This document shows, one piece after another, positions 53,143-61,907 of a stretch of 64,000 nt of DNA. Both the position numbers and the translations under genes were made by a program. Each line of letters opens with the position of its first letter. Position 1 is the stretch's first letter. Source of the stretch: UBA4971 sp900019985. GTDB lineage: Bacteria; Bacillota; SHA-98; UBA4971. The notes beneath the pieces are model-generated. The model worked only from the letters and a program-made list of their open reading frames with translations, made no database searches and had not been told where the DNA came from. The DNA lies in contig JBMNFG010000007.1 of the NCBI GenBank assembly GCA_050949175.1, forward strand, positions 62,001 to 126,000, read 5' to 3'.

Positions 53143-53418
53143 ATGGCAGGCAGGAATGCCCTTGAAATCATTAAGCGAAATCTTGAGCCTTTTGTAGGTA
53201 AGAAGGTTATGATCAGGGCAAATCAAGGACGCAGGAAAGTCCTTGAGACTGAGGGGATCCTTGAAAACACTTACCCCAAGCTGTTTGTTGTGAAGTTGTC
53301 TGATAAACCCGGATTAGTGAAGCGAGTCTCCTATACCTACGCTGATGTCCTGACTGAAACGGTAAAAGTATCCGTTCGGTGTAAGGACGAGGAGAAAAGA
53401 ATAGGATACGCGGGCTAG
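53143..53418 (+). CDS. veg: Veg protein
   Basis: This 91-residue protein is conserved in spore-forming Bacillota and affects biofilm gene control and germination in B. subtilis. It shows LEIIKRNLEPFVGKKVMIRA, QGRRKVLETEGILENTYPKL and FVVKLSDKPGLVKRVSYTYAD. The frame opens at 53116, but AAGGAAGGTGG marks the ATG at 53143. Two strong promoters and a clear terminator frame it. Confidence 0.96.
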   Translation: MAGRNALEIIKRNLEPFVGKKVMIRANQGRRKVLETEGILENTYPKLFVVKLSDKPGLVKRVSYTYADVLTETVKVSVRCKDEEKRIGYAG

Positions 53419-53716
53419 AACAGCAATAAGTCTTTAATTTCAGTTGCGGGCAAGGTAGTGTCAGTTACCTTGCCCCTTTTTGTGTACAGAACAGATCCCA
53501 TGAGCATTGGACTCTTGTAATCAGGTCCCGGGTTTTGGGGCTGTGGGCATAGGCCTTCCGGCACAAAAAAAATGAGCCTTTCAAAAATCCCCTTGGATTC
53601 AGATTTGACGAGCATTCCTATGCTGCTAGAGGTCATGTTGGATGATTTTCCCTATTGAAATCCCATGGATAACTCTCTAACATAAAAAGCAAGGTGAACC
53701 AAGGGGAGGGAATTAA
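53419..53716. other. Gap after veg
   Basis: It contains the veg terminator. The remainder to 53716 has no gene; a GGAGGG ribosome-binding region closes it before the CAP-domain gene. Confidence 0.4.
53448..53480 (+). terminator. Terminator after veg
   Basis: GGGCAAGGTA and TACCTTGCCC form a perfect 10-bp stem with an 8-nt loop, followed by CTTTTT. Confidence 0.93.
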
Positions 53717-54487
53717 ATGAATAGACGGATTACTTTGGTAGTAATGATTGCAGCTGCCCTTGTTGTAGCACTTGCGTTGCCTGCACATGTCCTCGCAGCT
53801 CCAACCTACTACTACTCAAGCTCCGGAAGCTACGGCTATCAGTATCCCAGCAACAACTACTATTCCAGCGGTTCAGGATCGACTTACTACTACAACTCGT
53901 CATCGGGATCAAACTACTATAAGAGTGGGACATCTTACTCGAATTCAGGCAGTAAGACCTACTATTATTCAGGGAACAACTGGTATTACAGTGGGGGTTC
54001 TTACACGCCTTCAAGGCCGACCCCTCAACCGACTCCTCAGCCTGCTCCGAAACCTCAGCCAAAACCGGAGCCTACACCTCAGCCGAATCCCACGCCTGGG
54101 TTGACTGCTGATGAACAGAGAATGGTGGATCTCATCAACCAGGAAAGGGCAAAAGCAGGTCTTGCTCCGCTTACAGTTGATCTGAGGCTGGTAGGCCTGG
54201 CCAGGAAGAAGAGTCAGGATATGATCGTGAACAACTACTTCAGCCACACATCCCCGACTTACGGCGATCCTTTCACCATGATGAGATCAGCAGGGATCAG
54301 CTACCGAACCGCCGGCGAGAACCTGGCAGGGGCCAGAACCGTGGATCAAGCACATTCAGCTCTTATGAACAGTGCAGGCCACCGTCAGAATATCCTCAAC
54401 TCCAATTACAACAGGGTCGGTGTGGGGATTGTTTCCGGAGGGCCTTACGGCAAAATGTATACCCAGCTATTCATAGGAACATGGTAA
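53717..54487 (+). CDS. CAP-domain protein with Tyr/Ser-rich and Pro-rich regions
   Basis: This secreted protein of 256 residues has a signal peptide (about residues 1-27, cut after VLAA). A low-complexity segment rich in Tyr, Ser, Gly and Asn (about 28-97) and a PTPQPTPQPAPKPQPKPEP-type linker follow. The C-terminal CAP/SCP domain (about 128-256) contains QRMVDLINQERAKAGLAPLTV, NNYFSHTSPTYGDPF, AGENLAGARTVDQAHSALM and SAGHRQNILNSNYNRVG. It resembles YkwD and other spore-associated CAP proteins, and the Tyr-rich part suits coat cross-linking. GGGAGG precedes the ATG. Confidence 0.9.
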   Translation: MNRRITLVVMIAAALVVALALPAHVLAAPTYYYSSSGSYGYQYPSNNYYSSGSGSTYYYNSSSGSNYYKSGTSYSNSGSKTYYYSGNNWYYSGGSYTPSRPTPQPTPQPAPKPQPKPEPTPQPNPTPGLTADEQRMVDLINQERAKAGLAPLTVDLRLVGLARKKSQDMIVNNYFSHTSPTYGDPFTMMRSAGISYRTAGENLAGARTVDQAHSALMNSAGHRQNILNSNYNRVGVGIVSGGPYGKMYTQLFIGTW

Positions 54488-54554
54488 GAATGTGACATAG
54501 CCGCCTGCTATAAGACGCGGCTGGATCACAACAAAATACGGTAAGGCATTGGAC

Positions 54555-54595
54555 AGGCCTCCTTGTCCCTCGCGGATGAGGAGGCCTTTCTTTTT
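54555..54595 (+). terminator. Terminator after the CAP-domain gene
   Basis: AGGCCTCCT and AGGAGGCCT form a perfect 9-bp stem with a 15-nt loop, followed by TTCTTTTT. Confidence 0.9.
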
Positions 54596-54750
54596 GGCTT
54601 TACGGAGATGCGGGTTTTTTGTTCTTTGTGCAGGTCTCCCATGAGAACTATATAGACACATCTATAGGCAAAAGAAGTCATCAATTCATAAGATAGTGTA
54701 AGCTCCTACGCTTGCCTTCGAAGTCTGTGATATTTGAGGGGGATAAGCTT

Positions 54751-56724
54751 ATGACATATGCATCTCACAGGTGTTGCCCAAGTGCAACCGGTAGGTCTTG
54801 TTCCGAGATGATCCTTACGTTGCCTATTCCGGCAGTCAAGATAAAGGAGATTCGCGCTCACATTGATTCCGTTACCGCACATGTCATTCCCAACAAAGTG
54901 ATAGTCCAGGGGACCCTTCAGAAGCAAGTGTTCTTTGTAGGGGAAGACAACATAGTCCACCACTTCCCGGAGCAAGCACGTTTTTCGGCTATGATTGACA
55001 TCCCTGGCGTAATGCCAGGTCCTGAGGTGGTCGTACAAGTCCATCCGAATATCTTTAATATCATCGCTGAACTCAGCCCTGACGGCACTCAAATAATCCA
55101 AAAGGTCATTATCGATGTGGACGTTACAGTGACTGAGTTTGTTCAGGTGCATCTTGAGGAAGACCCTGAAGGACCAAGTGTTCTGGCAGAAGAGGTGATA
55201 GGCGAAGGTATAGGCCAGGTCCTTGAAGCAGGCACTGTGACTTTGACTACAACTGCAGTCAAAGTTACGGACATTCGCGTAAATCCTGAAATCACCCAGG
55301 TTACAGTAAAGGAAGACAAAGTAGTCGTCCAGGGGAACATCATAAAGCAGATCTTCTTTATCGATGCTGACCAGGTAGGCCGTCACCAAGGTGTCTTGGT
55401 GCCTTTTGCAACAATGATAGACATTCCCGGCGCACAGCCAGGCATGAACGTGCAGGCACGCGCCACTGTCGCAGATGTCAATTTCACGTTGGATCCCACA
55501 GGCGCTTCGGTCAACCAGGAAGTTGTCCTTGATGTGTTTGTAAAGGTTACCCAGACGGTTGAGGTAAGCCTGGCTTTGGGCCAGGACTTGACTATCAAGA
55601 CTGAGCAGGTAATTTCCTGTGTTTCAACTCAGGTAATGGAGGAAGTTACCGTTGTCCTGGCACAGCCTGCAATAAAAATAAAAGATATTGTTCTCGTTGT
55701 ACAGGAAACCAGAGGCCGGACCATTGAAGATAAGGTCATTATCCAGGGCCTCTTTGTAAAAGACGTATATTACATCAATGAAGGCGACATAGAAGTCGTC
55801 GAGACCTTCACAATTCCCTTCAACACCTTCATTCCTGCACCAGGAGTCTCCCCCGGACAGAATGTCTTCATAATCGCACAGGCATTGCCTGTAGTGTTTG
55901 ACCCCCTGCAGACCGGCACTGAAATAACAGAGAAAGACATCGCAGATATTGAGGCAATCATCACAGAGACAGTGAAAATCGGTGTTGAAGAAGACCCTTG
56001 CGGCACCCTGTTCAAGGTCCAGCAGGTAATCGGTGAAGGGTCGGCCCAGGTTTGTGCAGAGGGAGTACCCGTGCCTGTGCTGCCTATTACCATAGAATTC
56101 GCAAGGATACGTGTAGGTGAGGCAGTAGAAGCCAAGGAGCAGCTCCTTGTAGAGAACTGCATTTGCCTGCCGTTCAAAGCCAGGAAGATCAAGTCAGTAG
56201 AAGCCGTGGTTCAGAATGTGACCTTTGAAGTCTTGGGCCAGCAGGTGATTGTTGAAGGCGAAGTCAGGAAGGATGTATTCGTGGTAGGGTTCGACAATAT
56301 AGTCCACCATATCCAAGAGACCGTCCCGTTCACCGGAATCATCGATGTTCCCGGGCTTGCGGAGGGCTCTGAAATCACTGTCGATGTGGTAGTAGAGAGC
56401 ATCGTTCAGAACCTGATATGCGGAGGGTGCAGGATTCAGCAATTAATAGTCTTACTTGTTACTGTGACAGCGAGCGAAGAGAGAATCGTTGAAGTGGTGG
56501 TAAACGTGACAGGTCCCGGTGTCTTCCAGACCAGGATAAGAGCGCTCGTAGATGTTGTTGACGATGGAATTCCGGAGCCTGTGCCGCTTGATATAGTTAC
56601 AGACCTTACCGGGCCCAACGTAGAGACGGTTACAAGAGAGACAATTCCCCTTGTAGTAATTGTCAACGGCACAGTCGGGCCCCAGCCCGTATCTGTGGTG
56701 ACAAACGCTACTTTTAGGATTTAA
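54751..56724 (+). CDS. SPOCS-domain protein with four domains
   Basis: This protein of about 657 residues is built of four SPOCS (DUF3794) domains, a fold found in spore coat and morphogenetic proteins such as SpoVID. Each has the KVIVQGTLQKQVFFVG-type strand and an IDIPG turn near its middle, followed by a VTVTEFVQV-type end. No membrane segment or LysM is visible, and no cysteine-rich end beyond a few Cys in the last domain. GGGGGAT marks the ATG at 54751; the frame opens at 54712. It starts the SPOCS gene run. Confidence 0.88.
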   Translation: MTYASHRCCPSATGRSCSEMILTLPIPAVKIKEIRAHIDSVTAHVIPNKVIVQGTLQKQVFFVGEDNIVHHFPEQARFSAMIDIPGVMPGPEVVVQVHPNIFNIIAELSPDGTQIIQKVIIDVDVTVTEFVQVHLEEDPEGPSVLAEEVIGEGIGQVLEAGTVTLTTTAVKVTDIRVNPEITQVTVKEDKVVVQGNIIKQIFFIDADQVGRHQGVLVPFATMIDIPGAQPGMNVQARATVADVNFTLDPTGASVNQEVVLDVFVKVTQTVEVSLALGQDLTIKTEQVISCVSTQVMEEVTVVLAQPAIKIKDIVLVVQETRGRTIEDKVIIQGLFVKDVYYINEGDIEVVETFTIPFNTFIPAPGVSPGQNVFIIAQALPVVFDPLQTGTEITEKDIADIEAIITETVKIGVEEDPCGTLFKVQQVIGEGSAQVCAEGVPVPVLPITIEFARIRVGEAVEAKEQLLVENCICLPFKARKIKSVEAVVQNVTFEVLGQQVIVEGEVRKDVFVVGFDNIVHHIQETVPFTGIIDVPGLAEGSEITVDVVVESIVQNLICGGCRIQQLIVLLVTVTASEERIVEVVVNVTGPGVFQTRIRALVDVVDDGIPEPVPLDIVTDLTGPNVETVTRETIPLVVIVNGTVGPQPVSVVTNATFRI

Positions 56725-56741
56725 TCTGGACTTTTACTCAT

Positions 56742-56770
56742 CACATTTCTAGGTAGATCTCAATACGATA
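56742..56770 (+). promoter_or_regulatory. Sigma-K-like promoter of the 830-residue SPOCS gene
   Basis: CACA (-35) and CAATACGATA (-10, one change from GCATANNNTA) with CACA to -10 start at 19 nt. The same arrangement occurs at 60260 and 61823. Confidence 0.45.
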
Positions 56771-56805
56771 TAGGGAAGAATTGGCGAGAAGGAGGACTGA
56801 CCGCT

Positions 56806-59298
56806 ATGTTCACAGGGCTACGGCAACTCGGCATAATTATAGCTGCTATTGCCCTTGTCCTCCTGGGACTCATCTTCATACCGCGCCGCAGGCGCGTTTT
56901 TGAAAGGCTTCTCGGCATCGACTATCCTCTTGGTGAAAACAGCCTGGAATCATCATTAGGGCTTGGCAATCTTCAGCATGCATCAGCGGAAGGTTTGTAT
57001 GAAGCGGTTACTTCCGATGACTGTGATCTTTTGGAGGAGATGAGAAGGGCGGAATCTCGCTTGGAGACGGTCCGCCCCGAGGCCGTCCGCACCAAAAGAA
57101 ACCTCACGCTTAGCACCCTTCCTCTGTGGCATGCAGGAAATGCCACACGCTGGCCTACGCCTACGCCTACACCTAAACCTTCACCTTCACCGAAACCGAC
57201 ACCTCAACCGATTGTGTCACTGACATTTCGATCCTCGCCATGCAAGCCTGATACGGATCCTGCCGGCAAGATAAGCCTTAGGGCAGAATCCTTCGATGGT
57301 TTAAGCCAGGTTATGTGCAGTGAGACGGGATCCCGCGTGTTGCCGGAAGTCAGCGACATTTCATCAAAAGATGATAGAGACGCCAAGAGAGGGCTGTTGC
57401 ATCCTGTATCTTGCGGCATTAAAGAGGTACTCCACGAAGATGAAAACGAGCCCCATGACGATGAAAAGGTTCCCCATAGTCCTGGGGCTGTCCCCTGCGA
57501 CCGTGGAGAGATACCCCATTATGATGAGGGCGCACCCTGCGATAGTGGAGAGATGCTCCATGATGATAGGGACGTACCGTGCGACGATGGAGAGATAGTT
57601 CATGACACTGGAGAGGAGCCTTACGAGTTTATCGAGGCATCATGTGATCGTGGAGAATCACCTCATTGTGCTGAAAAAATATCCCGAGACCGCGAAGAGG
57701 TACCACACGATTCCGAAGGAGTATCCCATGGCAATGAAAAGGTTTCCCATGATCACGAAGAGGTGCTTGATGACCATATAGAGGTGCTTTGTGCCCATGA
57801 GGAGGATGCAGGAGACGAAGAGCATTTGCCTGTCCAAGACTTGTCCCAGGAGACAGAAGGCCCAAAAGAGGCGCGACCGATATTTCTTAACCGTTTGACG
57901 GAAAGCCCATTCAGGCTTAGGGAGGGAGGCTCACAAATGCTAAATCTGGAGAAGTACAGTAGAGTCCAAGCAGCATGTCTTAAGGTGGAAAAGGTTGTAG
58001 GTCATGGTTCAAAGCAGGTTCTTCTTGAGGAGACTCAGACGATAGCAGGTATCAAGATTGTGGAAATCATTCCTTCGCTCACAAACATTCGTTCAGTAGT
58101 AAAAGACGGCAAAGTCATTATACAAGGTACTGTCCATAAGCAGATATTCTACATCGGCACTGATGGACTGGAGCATCACCTTGCAGAGGATATGGATTTC
58201 AGTGAGCTTATTGATATCGAGCCATTGAATCCTATGTATCCGGTGCGTGAAGGTATGAACCAGCAGGATTTCTCCATAATCGAGAACAACGTTTTTGAAT
58301 TCGATCCGGATACCGGTGCCTTGACGCAAAAGATCATTCTCAGGCTATGTGTGAAGGTGACTGAAACTGAGCAAATCCAGGTGGCGACGTGTCCTGATGG
58401 CATGCTGATAAAGGCCCGTGTCGTTGTAGGTGAGAATACCAAGCAGAAGTTTATCGAAGAGAGCACGGTTATCGACGCTATCAAGGTAATCGAGATAGTC
58501 CCGAGAATATCCCAAATCAGGCATACAGTAAAGAACGGTAAGGTCCTGGTCCAGGGTGTCGTCCATAAGCAGATATTCTATGTAGGTACAGACGACCTGG
58601 TTCACCATCTGTCCGAAGACATTGCCTTTAGTGATCTTGTGGTAGTCGAGGGTGCCTGTGAGGGAATGCACTCACAAGACCATTCCTTCGTCGATAACCT
58701 TGTGTTCGAATTCGACCCTGCCACCGGCACCTTAATACAAAAGATTATCCTTGCTCTGAGCGTTAAGGTTACTGAGACATGTGCTGTGCCTGTACGGATA
58801 GACGAATGCGGAACCCTTATCACGGCAGACCAGATCATAGGATTTGGATGCGCGCAGAAGCTTATTGAGGAGACCAACGTCTTGCCTGCCGTCAAGATTG
58901 TGGATATTGATGCCAGGATCAGCGAAATAGGCTCTATTGTGAAGAACGGCAAAGTCATAGTGCAAGGGGTCGTTCATAAGCAGATCTTCTTTGTCGGGAC
59001 AGACGACCTCGTACACCATGTCTCAGAAGACTTGCCTTTCAGCGAAATGATAGAGGTGCCGGCGCTCAACCCCGAATTCCCTGTGGAAGAAGGAATGGAC
59101 CAGCAGGACCATTCCTTCATCGAGAACATTGTTTGGGAGTTCGATCCGGCCACAGGAGAGCTTACAGAGAAGGTTATCATCGGAATACAGGTAGTGGTAA
59201 CGAACCATGTTCAAATCCCGGTATTAGTCTCTTCCTGTTGTCCCGGGAAAAAAGTCTGGACTGTGGAGGAGGGATGCTGCGAGGAAAGATGTGAGTAA
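56806..59298 (+). CDS. Membrane-anchored SPOCS protein with heptad repeats
   Basis: This 830-residue protein has an N-terminal membrane helix (about 9-26) followed by RRRR. A TPTPTPKPSPSPKPTP-type linker lies near 118-137. Residues 207-332 are 18 tandem 7-residue repeats of consensus E-V-P-(H/C)-D-D/R-(E/G). Three SPOCS domains (about 378-830) follow, each with VHKQIFYVGTD and DFDPATGxL-type signatures, ending in a Cys-rich CCPGKKVW, GCCEERC tail. A strong GGGAGGGAGG and ATG occur inside at 57920-57939, so a SPOCS-only product of about 453 residues may also be made. The repeats may bind metal. Confidence 0.85.
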   Translation: MFTGLRQLGIIIAAIALVLLGLIFIPRRRRVFERLLGIDYPLGENSLESSLGLGNLQHASAEGLYEAVTSDDCDLLEEMRRAESRLETVRPEAVRTKRNLTLSTLPLWHAGNATRWPTPTPTPKPSPSPKPTPQPIVSLTFRSSPCKPDTDPAGKISLRAESFDGLSQVMCSETGSRVLPEVSDISSKDDRDAKRGLLHPVSCGIKEVLHEDENEPHDDEKVPHSPGAVPCDRGEIPHYDEGAPCDSGEMLHDDRDVPCDDGEIVHDTGEEPYEFIEASCDRGESPHCAEKISRDREEVPHDSEGVSHGNEKVSHDHEEVLDDHIEVLCAHEEDAGDEEHLPVQDLSQETEGPKEARPIFLNRLTESPFRLREGGSQMLNLEKYSRVQAACLKVEKVVGHGSKQVLLEETQTIAGIKIVEIIPSLTNIRSVVKDGKVIIQGTVHKQIFYIGTDGLEHHLAEDMDFSELIDIEPLNPMYPVREGMNQQDFSIIENNVFEFDPDTGALTQKIILRLCVKVTETEQIQVATCPDGMLIKARVVVGENTKQKFIEESTVIDAIKVIEIVPRISQIRHTVKNGKVLVQGVVHKQIFYVGTDDLVHHLSEDIAFSDLVVVEGACEGMHSQDHSFVDNLVFEFDPATGTLIQKIILALSVKVTETCAVPVRIDECGTLITADQIIGFGCAQKLIEETNVLPAVKIVDIDARISEIGSIVKNGKVIVQGVVHKQIFFVGTDDLVHHVSEDLPFSEMIEVPALNPEFPVEEGMDQQDHSFIENIVWEFDPATGELTEKVIIGIQVVVTNHVQIPVLVSSCCPGKKVWTVEEGCCEERCE
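57424..57801 (+). repeat. 18 tandem 21-bp repeats inside the SPOCS gene
   Basis: Eighteen 21-bp units in phase with the reading frame encode 7-residue repeats such as EVPHDSE, AVPCDRG and KVSHDHE. Position 4 is His or Cys in most units. The DNA is diverged between units, so the array is old. Both strands stay open over it. Confidence 0.92.
57920..57939 (+). promoter_or_regulatory. Internal ribosome-binding site and ATG
   Basis: GGGAGGGAGG with 7-nt spacing to an in-frame ATG at 57937. The encoded start (MLNLEKYSRVQAACLKVEKV) is where the first SPOCS domain begins, so this looks like a real start rather than chance. Confidence 0.65.
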
Positions 59299-59364
59299 AC
59301 ATACGACGGCAGAACTCCCTGCCGGAAAGCATAGATTCTAATAGTGCCAACGCCACCCTACGAG

Positions 59365-59412
59365 GGGAGTGCCGGTAGCTCTATCGGCACTCCCTGAATT
59401 AGTGCCTTTTTT
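59365..59412 (+). terminator. Terminator after the heptad-repeat SPOCS gene
   Basis: GGGAGTGCCG (59365-59374) and CGGCACTCCC (59385-59394) form a perfect 10-bp stem, with TTTTTT about 13 nt later. Confidence 0.7.
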
Positions 59413-59516
59413 CTCCCTAAGGCTTTGCTTTGCCACAGAATACAGAAAAACTCCTGTGAATAGGGATTCAGTACAGCAGGCCCAAGAGTTTTCGGCAGCC
59501 GGATAGGAGAAGCGAG

Positions 59517-60092
59517 GTGCACGTTTTGGGCTGTCTTACGGCAGAGAGCCGGGAAGTGCAGATCGAGCAGGTCATAACGCGCTTTACGCACAGTGCACCT
59601 ATAAGGGCTTCCATTATACCGCAGGCTCCGTCCGGACAGACTCATTGCCAGTCGCCTTTTGGAATCACCATGGACTTGGCGTCCCTGTCCTGGGAAATCC
59701 TGGACCGCTCCGCAATTGCCTCTCTGGAGCTGTCTATATGGGTGTATCTGCCGTACGAAGGCGAGATCCAGGCGGTGTCCTTGACCCATGAGATGAAAAC
59801 GCTTGTAAGGATCCCGGAAATCAAGCCTTCTATGCGTATAGATGCGAAATTCCGTGTTGAAGATATTGAAGTGGTTTTTGATGAAACCCATGGCGGAACG
59901 GTTATTGAAGCTCTCGCTTTTATTGAAGGGATTGTCCTCGAGAAGTGCATTCTCCAAGTGGTGACACAAGTCAAATGTGAACGAGGTTTTTGCCCGGCCC
60001 GAGGAGGAGGAGAACAAGCCGGATCGCGCTTCATAGATGCTGTATACGACCTGTTTAAACGGATTCTGCACATCTTTCGTCTGAACCGTTAG
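59517..60092 (+). CDS. Divergent SPOCS-like protein
   Basis: This 191-residue protein has segments like IEQVITRFTHSAP, VTMDLASLSWEILDRS-type and LTHEMKTLVRIPEIKPSM that align loosely with one SPOCS domain (VIG, IDIPG, and the closing beta strand). A Cys-containing KCERGFCPARGGGEQ tail and a basic helix (LFKRILHIFRLNR) end it. The GTG start has GGAGAAG upstream. The family call is weaker than for its neighbours. Confidence 0.6.
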   Translation: MHVLGCLTAESREVQIEQVITRFTHSAPIRASIIPQAPSGQTHCQSPFGITMDLASLSWEILDRSAIASLELSIWVYLPYEGEIQAVSLTHEMKTLVRIPEIKPSMRIDAKFRVEDIEVVFDETHGGTVIEALAFIEGIVLEKCILQVVTQVKCERGFCPARGGGEQAGSRFIDAVYDLFKRILHIFRLNR

Positions 60093-60189
60093 CTTACCTG
60101 TAACTGACCTGCCAATGACTGACTTACCAGTGGCTAACTTACCGGTAACTGACTTGCCAATGGCTAGCTTACCCATGATTAACTTGCAG
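60092..60189. repeat. 15-bp tandem repeat, six and a half units
   Basis: Six imperfect copies of ACTTACCGGTAACTG-like 15-mers lie head to tail directly after the stop of the SPOCS-like gene, with a partial seventh. On the minus strand they would encode GKLATGKSVT-type repeats, but no gene is called there. Confidence 0.85.
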
Positions 60190-60259
60190 AGTATCAGCGT
60201 GTCGTGAAAGGTATCTAAGGTGTTGTAATGGATAAGGACTCAGCTTGTGGGGATTGCGT

Positions 60260-60288
60260 CACAAATAGGCTAGGCCCGGCATAGAATA
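60260..60288 (+). promoter_or_regulatory. Sigma-K-like promoter of the LysM/GH18-like gene
   Basis: CACA (-35) and GCATAGAATA (-10, perfect GCATANNNTA) with CACA to -10 start at 19 nt. The predicted start of transcription lies after the GTG at 60299 and supports ATG 60344 as the start. Confidence 0.65.
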
Positions 60289-60343
60289 GATTCGCCAAGT
60301 GCCGGCCCTATCTTCACTCACCTCTGTGGAGGACGTTCTCGCC

Positions 60344-61738
60344 ATGTCATCTTCTCAAAAAGAAACGCCTTGGAAAAGAACCCTTAGGCTTAATATGAAA
60401 GGCCAGGATGTCGAAGCGCTTCAAAGACGCCTTGCCGAGCTCAGCTACTACAGCGGGAAATGCGATGGTGTGTATGGCCTCCTTACAAAAGGTGCAGTAT
60501 TCGACTTTCAGAAAGCCCACAGGTTGAGGGTTGACGGTATTGCAGGCAAGGAAGTTTTCAGCATCCTTAGGTCAGGGCTCGAGCGGGAAAAGATCGAGCA
60601 TATAGTTGCAAAAGGCGAGACACTTTCCGGTATCGCAGCCAGGTATAAAGTCTCAGAAGAATTGCTCATCCGAGCAAACTCTCTTGAAGCTGAAGAGGTT
60701 GAAGAAGGTGACAGCCTCGTAATCCCTGTAATGCGCCTTTTCGGGTTTTGTTCTGCTGAACACCTGGGAGAGCCTGTGTATCCCTACGAATACGTGCTAC
60801 GGTCTCTTACGGCAATCGCGCCGCGATGGTTCTTTTTAGATGAAAACGGGAGCGTTCATGGCTCGCCTGACAAAAAACTCCTTGCCCTGACACGGATGGC
60901 AGACATAGAACTATGGCCTGTAGTGAATGTCCCGCGGCATAGATTCCTGGAGGACGGGGCCGGGACACAGAACCCCCTTGCCTGCGTGCTATCAGACAGC
61001 GTGGCTTACTCTTCAGCAATAAAAGGCATATCAAACCTTGCAGCCCGCATGCGAACCAAAGGGCTCATCATCTCCGTTGAAGAGTTCCCTCTGAAGAACA
61101 TCTTTGCGTTCCAGTCATTCCTCTGCAAGCTGAGGAAGGTTCTCAGTCAAGAAGGGGCGCTGTTGGCAGTTGAAATCCCTCTGCTTTACGAACTTTCAGT
61201 GAGCGGAAAACAGATTGACAGAAAACGCATCCACGGCTTACAAGATATTGCCTCCCAAACTCACCTTGTCTTTCTCAGGACATACAAGTACCCCTGGGAA
61301 TTCACATCTCCTGAACCGGTAATGTCAATCAGCCGCGTACGGTCTTTACTGCAGAGCTTTGCCGGAGCCATTGACTTCTGGAAAACGGTAGTTTCTATCC
61401 CTGCTTTCGGTGTTGATTTCTCTTCAGGCCTCGGCACTGCCCCCCTTCGAAAGACGCATGGAGAGGTTGAGGAAATAATAGGGCTCTTCAAGCCTGTGGT
61501 ATCGCATCCTGACGGGGAACGGTCCAAAGTCTTTAAGTATAGGTCGTTTCGCGTGAGCCACACTCTGTATTTTGAGGATGCAGAGAGTATCGGTGCCTAT
61601 GTAGACCTGGTCCAAAGGTACGGCGTAGCCGGTATTGCCATTGCAGATTTGGAGGATGTGGATACAAGGGTTTGGGGTGCGCTTAAGGTAAGGTTCAAGC
61701 CGGTAAGGGGCGGCAGCGGCCCGGTTCCCAACAATTAA
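60344..61738 (+). CDS. PG-binding/LysM protein with GH18-like domain, catalytic site altered
   Basis: This protein of about 464 residues has a PG_binding_1 domain (about 15-70, DVEALQRRLAELSYYSGK), a LysM domain (about 80-130, HIVAKGETLSGIAARYKVSEE) and a C-terminal barrel like the spore cortex enzyme SleL/YaaH (GH18). The GH18 signature DxDxE is changed: the retained Glu is at about residue 246 in GLIISVEEFP, with Ser at the Asp position. Activity is doubtful. GGAGGA with 10-nt spacing marks ATG 60344; a sigma-K-like promoter lies upstream. Confidence 0.85.
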   Translation: MSSSQKETPWKRTLRLNMKGQDVEALQRRLAELSYYSGKCDGVYGLLTKGAVFDFQKAHRLRVDGIAGKEVFSILRSGLEREKIEHIVAKGETLSGIAARYKVSEELLIRANSLEAEEVEEGDSLVIPVMRLFGFCSAEHLGEPVYPYEYVLRSLTAIAPRWFFLDENGSVHGSPDKKLLALTRMADIELWPVVNVPRHRFLEDGAGTQNPLACVLSDSVAYSSAIKGISNLAARMRTKGLIISVEEFPLKNIFAFQSFLCKLRKVLSQEGALLAVEIPLLYELSVSGKQIDRKRIHGLQDIASQTHLVFLRTYKYPWEFTSPEPVMSISRVRSLLQSFAGAIDFWKTVVSIPAFGVDFSSGLGTAPLRKTHGEVEEIIGLFKPVVSHPDGERSKVFKYRSFRVSHTLYFEDAESIGAYVDLVQRYGVAGIAIADLEDVDTRVWGALKVRFKPVRGGSGPVPNN

Positions 61739-61822
61739 TCATACCCGGTCTATACACAACGGGTCTTCGATACTTGGGGTTTTGTCGTGCGCAAGGCGTG
61801 ATCTTGTATTTAGAAATATATG

Positions 61823-61852
61823 CACATTTCAGTAAGTTGCCCGCATATAGTA
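61823..61852 (+). promoter_or_regulatory. Sigma-K-like promoter of the SPOCS-LysM gene
   Basis: CACA (-35) and GCATATAGTA (-10, perfect GCATANNNTA) with CACA to -10 start at 20 nt. Confidence 0.65.
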
Positions 61853-61907
61853 GAAATGAAAAAGAAGTGTACGGCTCCATGTGTTTAAGTGGAAAGGAGG
61901 AAAAGAG

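Noticed and set aside
54667..54695. CATAAGATA as a sigma-K -10 before the first SPOCS gene
   Set aside because: No AC at the right -35 distance, so not called.
57364..57865. Minus-strand ORFs across the heptad repeats
   Set aside because: They follow from the 21-bp repetition keeping all frames open, and lack start signals.
59240..59256. TCCCGGGAAAAAA as a further Noc site
   Set aside because: Only the central part matches; the left arm is different.
59358..60176. 272-codon minus-strand ORF with GKLATGKSV-type repeats
   Set aside because: It lies antisense to the SPOCS-like gene and no ribosome-binding site was found; the repeat is explained by the 15-bp tandem units.
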